DNA from: Litoditis marina | Taxonomy: Eukaryota; Nematoda; Chromadorea; Rhabditida; Rhabditidae | Length of the DNA: 64,000 nt | Assembly (NCBI GenBank): GCA_964036275.1 | Contig: OZ038435.1 | Location: forward strand, 20,632,059-20,696,058 | Direction: 5' to 3' | Shown here: positions 51,801 through 61,389 of the stretch, in pieces | How the letters are laid out: the number at the start of each line of letters is the position of its first letter | Position numbering within the stretch: the stretch's first letter is position 1 | Position numbers and translations under genes: made by a program | The notes under the pieces: generated by a model | What the model saw: the letters and a program-made list of their open reading frames with translations, nothing else | Told to the model about the DNA's origin: nothing | The model's database searches: none

Positions 51801-54648
51801 AACTAATATACGAGTTATTCATGCACTCTGATCTCAATACAGTTAAATGCAGCCCGAAAGAACACCTCTGCTCAAGTTGTGTCCCGGTCTTCTTTAATAC
51901 GGTCAGATAGAGCACTTCTGAGAGCTGGAACTGAAAACCGAATGCTTCTAATCATTACGCAACCGATCATGTCAAAAGTACCAAATACTGAGACAACAAC
52001 TAGTTTTTGTTGGCGTGTGCAATTGAAAAAAAGCTCCGAGTATTGACAAAAACTTCTCAAATATTCGAGAAACTCATCAACTTCAGGATATAAAAGGCTT
52101 CGATATCGATGAAATGTTGTCTGCCGAAGAGCAACTTCAAGAAATGGTTGAAGATGCATATCAGAATCAGTAGGTTTTTTATTGGTTTACATCGGGGTGG
52201 TTATTCGAATTCGAAAACCCAAAATATTCGAAAATTTCGAATAATTGAGAAACCCGGAAAAATCGAATATGCAAAAAATCTTTCTAGTTGATACGTGAGA
52301 GGTGAAACATCGATAGTTAGTATGATTTCTGTTCAAAAAGAGTAGGAGAAAAATAAGTATTATTGGTTCAAAACCACCGTGGCAAAGTCGTGAAAGTGGT
52401 GAGCGTACCCTTATTATGGACTTGATCAGAGTCTGGCCACATAGTTGCAAACTTTTCGGGTTCAAGCACAGTGGGGGTTACCCAAATCTGGGTCAGGTAG
52501 TTTCCAGATGGTTCAGCTCGGTGCTAACGTTTTTAAGAGCCTTCGCTACTTTGCCAGGGTCCTCCATGTTCAGTTTTTTTTAACAGAGACAACAATATGG
52601 CTACCGACGAAACTGCGCACGATCTTGGAAGACTAAATATCGATCAACACGAATCTTCACGGAGTAGCACCCTGGCCTTGAGAGAAGGTGAACATTCAGG
52701 AGTTCCTTATATTGCCTGAACATGGTCATCACAAAGTTGACCAAGAAAGAGAGAGGGGCAAAAGATAGGTGGAGAAAGATATAAAACGAACGGAGGACCC
52801 AACGAGAGATAGAGGGAAGGAGAGAGAGAAAGAGATGGAGAGAGATAGTAAGGAAAAAAGAGTAAGAAAAAAAGTGAGAGAGAGCGAGAATATGTTTGCA
52901 AAGTGTACAACTACTGTTTTCAGTTCTAGCTGATTCCAACCTTGAATCCACTTTGCCGGCAGCATGGCCAAAACTATCAGCAACACCTCCTGAACTGAAC
53001 AAGCCCAAGTTGGTACATTTTTCTATGTGAATTGCCGTCAAACTTTCAGTTTCTTAATACAAACTATAGATCATTAGTGCACGTTGTTCAAGAGCAGAAA
53101 AAAAGTAGCAAGTCTGCATTTTCGTTCAATTGCTTCAACAGTCATTTGTATTTCGTCATTCATACGTTTCACAGCAATCAATTGTTCCCTCCGTTATGCG
53201 TTATGGTCGATGCTAAATATTGTTCTGCTTACTATAATGTTCATGGAACATTTGAGATATAGTACACTCTGATTGGAGAGCAGTGGCGGGTAATCTCTCA
53301 TATAGTCGCCATTTTCCCCATAAAGACAGCAGAGGGTTCAATTGATTGAGCGATGCGGGGCGAGCGGTCGCTGATTATTTGCCAGCGGTTGAGAGAGTGT
53401 GTAGATCAATGATACGCAGACGAACTGGCCGCTCGCCAAACCCCGTCCCACACAAAATCGATGGTACGGTGTCCACAATGGTTTGACAAATCCTATACGG
53501 GTGCTGTAACTGTTTGATGAGTTTATCTCATGGAGTATGCATTGATTGAAGGCTGGACTGTGCCGATATTGCCGTTCTGGTGAATCCGATGTTGGAATCC
53601 TGGTCTTCCGACCAACTTATTGTTTTTCAAAGAGAGACATGTACAACCATCTATTTTGACTATTCTTCACTGGTGAGAACACTTTACTCATCAAATTACA
53701 ACTGAGAGGCTAACCATATCAGAGTTTCAGTTTGTTTTCCATACACATCAGAAACAGAGAACAATGACTGAACTTTACGGAGACGAAACAATAAACGAAA
53801 AAGTTCAGTAGATTAGATTCGGGTGTAGCGAGTTTTGTGAGATCTTCTGTGACCATTTTCATTGAACAAAATCTTTTACGAGTATATATGTCCTTATTTT
53901 TCAGACTTTGGAAGGATTGTGCATGGAGGACCTGTATGCAACCAGAAACGAGTTGTTTCAAAGAGCTAAACGCGCTAGAGCAAGGGTTAGTATTTTGCAT
54001 ATTCTTCCACCAGATCCAACTGAAAACCGACCAAGCTAGATCTCATGTACTCGAAACCTTGGTTGTAGAGAGATTTGAGAGATCAAATAATGCACACTGC
54101 TAATACTCAATCGAAATCACCTCGAAAGTGTGTATAATGGGACTGTAATAGCTAACGTCGTAGCGACTCATTCTCTTGACGTCTCATTCCAAAATTTCAT
54201 AGTCCCAATGTCCCATTAAAATGTTTCATTGTCCCGTTTCCATGCGTGGCTTGGATTATTCTAGAACACGTAAGAAACCGTAACAACAGGCGGAGAGAGC
54301 GATATAAGGGTGACAAAGTGTGAGGACCTGAGAGAGCGCCAGACCACTAAGTGTTAGAGACGTAGATGATATAGCGCAGAGCGCAGACAATGAATGACGA
54401 CGTCGTTATTAGTCGAGAAAATTTAGGAACGGGACATTTGAATGAACATTGGGAATATGGAACGGTAAATTGAGACATTGGGAAATTGTAATTGAACGTT
54501 GAAACATCGTAATGGGATGGGACCTCCAGAGAATCAGACCCTGACTATTCCACCAAATCCACGTTCTCAAAATTTGTCTGAACTTCATGTAATGTTTATT
54601 CATTTAATGTTTTGTATTTAGGCCACGCCGCAATACCGACATCAATGA
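42881..54648 (+). CDS. Gene B: multi-KH paralogue with degraded GXXG loops and a possible frameshift
   Basis: Exons: 42881-42908, 43868-43948, 44535-44675, 45052-45160, 45442-45562, 46284-46366, 46463-46578, 46938-47037, 47483-47600, 47871-47962, 48510-48638, 48895-49021, 49388-49509, 50257-50359, 51636-51747, 52087-52169, 52587-52687, 52924-53026, 53552-53672, 53905-53985, 54622-54648 (about 698 residues). The N-terminus is short: PPPAYDDV, then straight into KH1, with none of the proline-rich exons of gene A. KH loops in order are GTKG, GHQY, GKAR and GSGR, so only the first is consensus. KH-like modules lie between KH1 and KH2, after KH2, after KH4 and at the C-terminus. At 48510 the exon starts with six A's; the phase-2 donor at 47963 would need five to keep frame. 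A weaker phase-1 donor in the previous exon (about 47950) would also rescue it. The gene may be expressed but losing RNA contact sites, or decaying. Confidence 0.75.
42933..42948 (+). repeat. Run of 16 G in gene B intron 1
   Basis: Uninterrupted G16 starting 24 bases after the donor of exon 1. Such runs are prone to length change and to G-quadruplex formation. Confidence 0.95.
43275..43405. mobile_element. TTTAACATGTTTCACGTGAC-type MITE
   Basis: Reverse orientation, diverged: AAAGTCACGTGATGCATGTT ... CTTTACGTGACTATTCAATT, between TTATAATG and CTATTATAA. In gene B intron 1. Confidence 0.65.
44074..44187. repeat. Near-perfect 53-base inverted repeat (hairpin)
   Basis: Arms 44074-44126 and 44135-44187 pair at about 49 of 53 positions around an 8-base loop; outer ends TTCACGCGAAG / CTTCGCGTGAA. 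In gene B intron 2, directly before a hairpin MITE. Confidence 0.85.
44196..44362. mobile_element. GATCCCGGCAC hairpin MITE, diverged
   Basis: TGAGTACCTGTGCTGAAAGA ... GATCTTCTAGCATACGTACT, centre ACATCCCGCCG with a deletion. In gene B intron 2. Confidence 0.75.
45581..45743. mobile_element. GGAGACCGGAG-type element, both ends present
   Basis: TTAAAAGAGACCGGAGAGCA on the left and TTCCGGTCTCCTTTAA on the right define the terminal inverted repeat. The GTGTCGCGCGGCATTG segment of other copies is deleted. A short echo of the right end follows at about 45752-45780. In gene B intron 5. Confidence 0.7.
45891..46005. mobile_element. GGACGATTATGTGG palindromic MITE
   Basis: TTGAAGAAGGACGATTTTGT ... 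CACATAATCGATCTTCTTTA, centre CAATACATTTTTCAATTGC. In gene B intron 5. Confidence 0.75.
46064..46097. repeat. GC-rich perfect hairpin
   Basis: CGACCCGGCCGCG, an 8-base loop, then CGCGGCCGGGTCG: a 13-base perfect stem in otherwise AT-rich intron sequence. Confidence 0.9.
46740..46930. repeat. Degenerate TCGAGTT/AACTCGA repeat
   Basis: Many CTCGA and AACTCGA words (for example TCTCGAGTCGAGTCGAACTG), partly inverted. Similar tracts at 48255-48365 and 59045-59255. Confidence 0.6.
48058..48146. mobile_element. GGACGATTATGTGG MITE, partial
   Basis: AAGTCCTTTAAACCGCAATA ... CCACATTATCGTCCTTCTTC; the left outer part is missing. In gene B intron 10. Confidence 0.65.
48255..48365. repeat. Degenerate CGAGTT repeat
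   Basis: GAGAGTTTAGAG, ACTCGCAAATTTCCGAGT and GTGCTCGAGTTCAAC words. Same family as 46740-46930. Confidence 0.5.
49550..49562 (+). repeat. Run of 13 G in gene B intron 13
   Basis: G13 about 40 bases after the donor at 49510. Confidence 0.9.
50465..50615. repeat. GAGTGTGCAGGTCAGAG repeat, copy 2
   Basis: AAAAGAGTGTGCAGATCAAA, GAGACGCAG, TTTACCTGCAGGCTTTCTC and CAATGATTCTGAGT in the same order as 8148-8298. In gene B intron 14. Confidence 0.5.
51250..51614. mobile_element. GGAGACCGGAG-type element split by a nested hairpin MITE
   Basis: TTGAAGGAGACCGGAG is interrupted at about 51263 and resumes at about 51436 (CACAAAGCTGCTGTATCGTA, then TTGCGTGTCGCGCGGCATTG). The right end is lost 21 bases before gene B's acceptor at 51635. 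Confidence 0.7.
51263..51435. mobile_element. GATCCCGGCAC hairpin MITE nested in the above
   Basis: AGTACATATGCTAGAAGATC ... GGGATCTTCTAGCATACG, centre ACATCCCGCCGGGATGT intact. The younger of the two insertions. Confidence 0.8.
51794..51899. mobile_element. Right part of a GGAGACCGGAG-type element
   Basis: TGATCAAACTAATATACGAG ... TTGTGTCCCGGTCTTCTTTA. It lies on the other side of gene B's exon 51636-51747 from the left-truncated copy. Confidence 0.65.
52740..52890 (+). repeat. Purine-rich GA tract in gene B intron 17
   Basis: GAGAGAGAGAAAGAGATGG and related words, in the equivalent intron to the tract at 39490-39660 in gene A. Confidence 0.7.
53300..53497. mobile_element. GGCGACTATA-type MITE
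   Basis: TATAGTCGCCATTTTCCCCA ... ATGGTTTGACAAATCCTATA. In gene B intron 18. Confidence 0.75.
54140..54540. repeat. Foldback with ATTGGGACATTGG-type arms, last intron of gene B
   Basis: CCCAATGTCCCATTAAAATG units, a core with GCGTGGCTTGGATTATTCTA and GTGTTAGAGACGTAGATG, then GGGACATTTGAATGAACATT units. Homologous to 41130-41510. Confidence 0.65.
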
Positions 54649-54751
54649 AGATCGTCTCTCTTCAACCACTTCAATCATAATTTATATTCATATCACATAG
54701 CTCAGAGAGCAAAAATATTCCGTATTAAAATAGTAGCGGTTCATATTTCAC

Positions 54752-54757
54752 AATAAA
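54752..54757 (+). terminator. Polyadenylation signal, gene B
   Basis: AATAAA about 100 bases after the predicted stop of gene B, at a position comparable to gene A. Confidence 0.5.
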
Positions 54758-54994
54758 AATTATTGAGTTCGTCTTATCATGAACAAGGAAGGCGCCGGTG
54801 GCTGGAGCCGCTTCTTCTACCTTGCGTTTATTCAGGCTGAACAGATCTTCCAGGTAAATGAACTCGTATTTGTTTATATTTTGTGCGGTGTTCGTTCAAC
54901 TTATTGATCAATCAATCTAGATAGAATGCATGTTATCACCCTAGGCGCAACGACTATTTCACCATAAAAAGGTCGCCAAAGTGCCTTTAACATA

Positions 54995-56050
54995 GAGTGC
55001 GGTTTTTACCCAGCAAGCGCGTGATCTTTGTTCAACGTAAAGCACATGAGTTTTCTCCCACATAATTCGCAAGAGTTTCCTTCAACGTACAACGCGTGAG
55101 TTTTCTTCAACTTAGAGCGCGAGGGTTTTGTTCAACATAGATTATTTCTAACACAGATCATGTGAGTTTCCTGCAACGTACAACAACTGCGTTCTCTGGT
55201 AGGTATAACATGTAAAAAAATCAAAACATTGCTCGAGAGTTTCCTGCATTTTGAAGGCATACGGCCCACTGCACCGAACATAAACGTACCATATTGCGAG
55301 ACGAATACGTTCTATACAACAAAAATCAAGGAACGAACCATCTTATTACTATCATTACCTAGAGGTGAAATTTTGACAACTTCTCACAATCCACTTTCGT
55401 AAAAAAAACCATCTGAATTTCTCCCCACATTACCAGTCTTTCTATTTGCGTTACAAAGTTATATGTATTCTTATTTACCCATATCGAACTTTTTTTATCT
55501 CATAAAATGAGACATAGTTTGCTGTCTCATTTTTGATGACTTCATCGACAAATAGTGTTTTTGTCCTGCCAGCCGATAAGAAAGACCTGCCGTTGGTGAG
55601 TGAGAAACTGAATACTTATTTCACCATAGACTAGTACAGACTTTTAAAACACACTTATTTCAGAGAATAGATAAATGTGCAACCTGCACGAGCGCATGAG
55701 CTCTTTCTATAACAGATCATGTGAGTTTTCTGCAACGTACAGCACGTGCGTTTTCTATTAGGTATAACATGTAATTTATAGAACACGAATTTCCTTCAAC
55801 GAAGGGTACTGATGTTCTGTTGAACATAGAGCACAAGGGTTTTTTTTGGACATGAGCCGCTAGATTTATCTTTCACATTGAGCACGAGAGTTCTTTTTAA
55901 CATAGAGCGGATGAGCTCTCACTAACACAAATCATGTGAGTTTCCTGCAACGTTCAGCTCGTGCGTTTCCTATTATGTTTCACATAGAGTGCAAGAGTTC
56001 TTTCTAACGTAGAGAACGTTAGTTCTCTTCGAGAACATCGCGTCGTGTTG
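54995..56050 (+). repeat. Degenerate ~27-30-base minisatellite blocks in the B-C spacer
   Basis: Units of the type GAGTTTTCTTCAAC plus RTAGAGCRCG recur at about 54995-55215 and 55690-56050, with the promoter-block copy between them. No exon is supported. Confidence 0.6.
55498..55620 (+). promoter_or_regulatory. Second, decayed copy of the promoter block upstream of gene C
   Basis: Starts with the same TTATCTCATAAAATGAGAC as the copy 1080 bases downstream. The CRE-like site is mutated to TGACTTCA (55537-55544), and part of the leader between GATAAGAAAGAC and the donor (GTTG, then GTGAGT) is deleted. Product of a local tandem duplication; probably less active, by inference. Confidence 0.5.
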
Positions 56051-56577
56051 AAAGAGTAGTTGCGGTTATATTGTAGAACTCGGTCTTCACGAAGCTAGTT
56101 CATACAAGGTTTGTTGTTTGATTCAGTACTATGAAGTTAGAAACCGACTTGTTTACCAAGGTTCGGCGAAAACCCAAGTTGTAAATCGAAGGTCCCAAGG
56201 TCATCCCAAGGGCAAAAACTGTGAATGATAACTCTCATCCAAATCAAACTACAGTTTGGTAACTTGTTCTTCGGAAAAAAAAGTGGAGAGACAAAAAGAG
56301 GCATTTTAAAGGCACCTTTTAAGGACATACGGCCCGCTCCACCGAACAGAAACGCACCATATTGCAACGACAAACACGTTCCATACAAAAAAAATCGACG
56401 AATGAACCAACTTATCATTTTCACTTACCTAGAGGAGAAATTTTTGACAATCTCTCACAATCCACTTTCGTAAAAAAAGAACCATGTGAATTCGGCCCAC
56501 TTTACTTTACCAGTTTTTCTATTTGCGTTACGCAGTTATATGCATTCTTATGTAGTATTTACTCAAATCGAACTTTT

Positions 56578-56715
56578 TTATCTCATAAAATGAGACATAG
56601 TTTGCTGTCTCATTTTTGATGACGTCATCGACAAATATTATCTTTGTGCTGCCAGCCGATAAGAAAGACGACTGTCAGTTGCTTCACCCTATCTTCCCCT
56701 AAAACGCCGTTCGAG
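56578..56715 (+). promoter_or_regulatory. Conserved promoter/leader-exon block upstream of gene C
   Basis: Perfect TGACGTCA (56620-56627), CCGATAAGAAAGACGAC, and a leader ending TTCGAG before GTTAGT (56716). Gene C's start-codon exon begins after the acceptor at 57261-57262. Confidence 0.55.
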
Positions 56716-57260
56716 GTTAGTGAAGAACTTAATACTTATTTCACCTTAGACTAGTGCAGACTTTTGAAACACACTGATTTCAGAGTATAGGTAAACGTGC
56801 AACCTTTCAGAGACTTTCGCCACTTTTGCAAACTGCGCCTCTGAAGATTGTTAACTCTAGAGAAACTTGAAATGAAAAGTCATTGAGTCTAACTGTTCCA
56901 GCAGCCAGTCTGGTTGTCATGCATATTTTCAATTTCAAGAGCTTATACTAGTCTTATTATATATAATGTTCTGTAACAGAACAATCGACGTGATAGCATT
57001 CCGGAAAAGTTTTGAAAGGACTCAAAAACCGACCATTCTTCTATTTTGATTTATACTCATCGTAAAAAATGTAAAAATTGGAGACTCATCGAAAATAGTA
57101 GTTTGTCTGTTCGCGGCAGTTTTGTTGGACTAGCTAAGATGCTGGTGCTGATTCACTGATAACATTTCTGATGATTATCGATCTTCCGATATCTAAGCTT
57201 CTTACAGAAGATAAACATGCAAGTTTCATACCTTCATCTGTTTTTACGTCCCCAATTTTC

Positions 57261-57286
57261 AGGACAGAGGTTGAAGAACTGTGATA
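57261..57286 (+). other. Splice acceptor and 24-base 5' UTR before gene C start
   Basis: CCAATTTTCAG followed by 24 bases and the ATG. The best acceptor of the three paralogues. Confidence 0.55.
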
Positions 57287-60200
57287 ATGGAAGCTCCAGG
57301 AATAAATCAACAAGGTAAGATCATTTGGAGCATGCCGTGTATAATCAGCCGCTAATAGCCTGAATAATATTGTTGTTAGCGTTTGCCCCGACGATTGCTC
57401 TGACCCCCATATAAGACAACTTCTACACGACAAATTTTCACTCTTTCTACTTATGCGGATCACGAAATTGGTGTGAACGTAATCAAAATCTTTTCAGATA
57501 ATGGTTATATGGAACCTCCTCCCGCCTACGATGATATAGCTAACCAGCAACCTACAACTCCACGACCGGTGCCGAGAACTAGTCTAGGTACGAAACGATT
57601 CGGGACGTATATGTATCTATAGTGGGTGCCAATATTATACCCAATATCACCGGAATCGAACCTGCGAGCAAAATATTCTTAGCAGGGCGCGACAATCACT
57701 GCGCTATGAGAGAACATACCGAGCAAGCTTTGGAATCAAAGATATGCATGCGTGCACAGAGGGAAGTGAGATATACAGTACCCTCCCGCCTTACCGTCGG
57801 CGACAACTATATGTATAACTATCCGCATGAGATTGATGAAAATGTTTCAGCTCGATCAGCTCAAGTATCGACTTCACTAATGAACATGCGCAATGGTCAA
57901 CTCATCCCACAACAGAATGGAGGTTGGTGAGAACTTGACTGAAGAAGTTCGTCGTAAAGGTGCTGCAATGGAAATTTACTCGAATATCATTCGAACAAGT
58001 ATCATCTTGAACTCCATACGGTGTTTCTCAGCATTGCAAAATAGCGTGTAGATGCACTTCTAGTCGAATGCTTGTCAAAATGTAATGATAAGTTACACAG
58101 ATAGTTGGGTTGGTCCGAGTTCTACTCTCACTTCCGGAGTAGAGGAGTATTCGGAGAAAAGGCTAAGTGATGCGTTTGGTTCGCTACTGTTAAATCAGTG
58201 ACATATTGATTGCAGGCCCAGCTCGAACTTTGTCAAGCTCCCGGAACGATTTGAGTGGCACAAACCAGAACCAACGAACAGGTAAGGATGGCGTAATGTG
58301 GTGAACAAAACCATAGAAGTGACTATAATTATCAACCCCTGAACGAATGATGCTATTACGCAAGTGAGGCGCGTGATGCGAAGTTCATGTCTGAGATGAG
58401 AGTCGAATGTTTCCTAGTTTTTCTCACAGTGAAATGCATATTTCTGTATGTATATGTTAGAAGAAGCTGCTAATGCGATAATTAGTGACATTGGGCCTTC
58501 TAACGAAGCGACGTAAGCAAATAAATGAAAAATTAATTGCCGAACACAACGAAACTTCTAGAAGAAAAATGAAAAACTTAACAACCAAACACGCAGCGCG
58601 GCGCCGGCGTGGGGTGACCTACCAAAAATTGTCTAACTCGGCGATACTCGAACTGATTTGTTTGACATATCTTCAAGAATGCTGAGTGGCTGGCTGTTTT
58701 TATTCATGAAACCAGATAACTATTATAGTCCTCACCATTCCCACTGAGACTCCCACAGTAGTGAATTATAAGGGGCGGAGCCAAAATGTATTAGTTATCC
58801 TCTTTTCATGAGTTTGTATTTGTAGCTGCACTGCCGTCGAAATCGAAACCTCAATTCGATTCGACCAGTAGAATAAGTAATTCCCCATGCGAGTCTGAGA
58901 GAAGCTGTTCTTTCAGTAAGTCGTTACTAATTCGAAGTATCAATGCAGGTAATAGAAATGAGTTCGAACATATAGTTCCAGTCATGCCCAAGACCTGACA
59001 GCAAGCCTATCAGTATTCCAGGCTGATTTCCACCACTTTGGATTTTTTGTGTTGTTAATCGAGTTCAAAATTTCGAGTTTTAGTGTTATCGAGTTTTCAA
59101 ATTTCAAGACTTTTCGAGTTTTCGAGTTAGACGAAAATGTACGAGTTTATCCGCGTCGCTTCGAGTTTTAAGTTCGTCATTACCAACCCTAGAGTTGTTG
59201 ATCGATTGCAAAATTTTGAGTTTTCGATTTCTCGAGTTTCGATGCTAACAACCCCATTCTCAAAACAACAACCAGAACCATTGTTTCAGAGAAGCATGAT
59301 ACTAGTGGTAACTCCGCCGCGACATTCGCAATTCCCACCCAGGTAGTCGGAATTGTCAATGGAACGAAGGGCAAGGTTAAGGAAAATATTCAACGCAGCA
59401 CTGGCACCACCATTCAATTTATCGAAGACGGTAAGCAGTGTAATCGGCTTTTTATCTTGCTAGATCTTCTCTCGTTCTCTTTTTCAAGTCAGAGGCCGTA
59501 TGCTGAAGGATCCCGGCACATTCATCTCATCCTGCGTCTTCTCAAACATACGCTGTTTCTCTGTCCTTACATCCTGCCGGAAAGGAAGAGCAACGCGGAA
59601 TAGTGAGGCAGGGCGAGAGACGCAGGGTGAGATGAAGATGCCAGGATCTTCTAGCATACGTATTCAGATTTCACACTAACGCAGTTTCCTACAGTAATAG
59701 GTTGAGCCCGTTTTGCCTGAAATAGAATCGAGTGTACACCAAACATTGCGCCAACGGGCAGCGAATGACCACACTATGGTTTTCAATGATGAAGAGCTAC
59801 TCCATTGTAAAAATGACTTTTTTCAGAAAGAAATTCAACCATCACCGGAATTAGGATAAGCGGTGGTTCGAGTGGGATTGCGCATGCCGAATCCTACATT
59901 TTCGATCTATTGAAATCCGCTCGACAGTTACAAGAGTAAGTAAAGTCTTTTTTATTCCAACTACAGTAGTATAGTCGTCGTCAACGAAAAGGCGAGAGTA
60001 CCTTATATCTCGATTTTTGCTGTGAACGAACACATGATTTTGATTCGAAAACTTGGCGAATGTGAGCTTTAGTAGCGCAGTAGCTAACGAGCAGCTACCA
60101 AATCTTTTGCCGACAGGTTCGAATCCGACGAGAGCCAAACTTCTATAAATTCTGCATCCCCTATACTTTACTAACTGGGCTAGTAGCAACGATGCGGACG

Positions 60201-60638
60201 AGTCGTATATATGCGTTGTTACACAGCACAAATTGAGATATACAGTATAGCCCCGCACTTCTTTACGCGACTCCAACTATATCAGAACAGTTCAAAAGTG
60301 TTCGATAATTTTATTCATGTCAAGAATTTCTCTGAGAGTGAAGAGACAATGGCATTCAAGTCGATACATGAACTTGTTTCCAGATACGAATCTGAAAATA
60401 TCGGCAGTGAATTTCTACCTAAAATAGCGTCCTGGGAAAAAGCAAAAATAATTCATTTCTTCAAAGAAACTACGGTGTTTTTCGAAATACGTAGTGGCGT
60501 CGTGGTTAGTTCATTTTATATATTAAATAACAAGGTAGGCGCCGCGGCGGCTAAAGCCGCCTCCTTCTCTCTTGTTTGGGACTAGGTGGGTGGGTGCGCG
60601 TCGAGGTGTCTCTTTATTTTTATCTCTTGTCTCTTCTA

Positions 60639-60711
<73 letters not shown>

Positions 60712-61336
60712 TCTCTCCTCTGCTCTGAAGCCTGAACGCTAGTAGACACGCTAGCTTTGAAAAATAATCTAGTAGTTTTCCGAGGTGTTACGGTATTCAC
60801 GCGGCTGTATGGTATATTTCCACGCTTGCGGCATACGTGTAACCTGTACTAGATACGACACTGGCTTTCATAAAGCAGTTGTATTCCGGTAAGGATAAGC
60901 GAACAAATCGTGCTCAGGTGTTCCTTACTCAACAACAGTTGTGCGATATGACAATGCATGTTAAACTATTGCCAAAGCAATAAGTTTAACTACGATTTTT
61001 TGATTAAAGCTTTTTGATAAATTTATTGAGTTTCTGATGTTCAATATGAAAAGTTGAGAATAACCGTGGCCCGCGTCATTACCTCAGCTACCGTAACCCG
61101 AAACGCTGGTAGATTCCCTAGTTGATATCAACATTGGAATTTTTCCTCGCGTATCTTCTAGCGTTCAGGCTTCAGAGTTATTTCCCTTTTCACTCACTCA
61201 AAACCAACATACAAAGCAAAAAATAAACAAAAAATATGGCGGTCACAGAGACAGCCTGAGTATATGAAAAAAATGTAGTGCGGGGATCACTTAGACAGCG
61301 GTAGTATATACAAAAATGTAGTGCGAGATTTTATTT

Positions 61337-61389
<53 letters not shown>

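Larger units (their letters stand above)
55140..56770 (+). repeat. Tandem duplication (~1.08 kb) upstream of gene C
   Basis: The segment with CATACGGCCCACTGCACCG, TCACAATCCACTTTCGTAAA, the promoter block and CACACTTATTTCAGAG (about 55240-55680) is repeated at about 56319-56790 with scattered changes. Confidence 0.8.
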
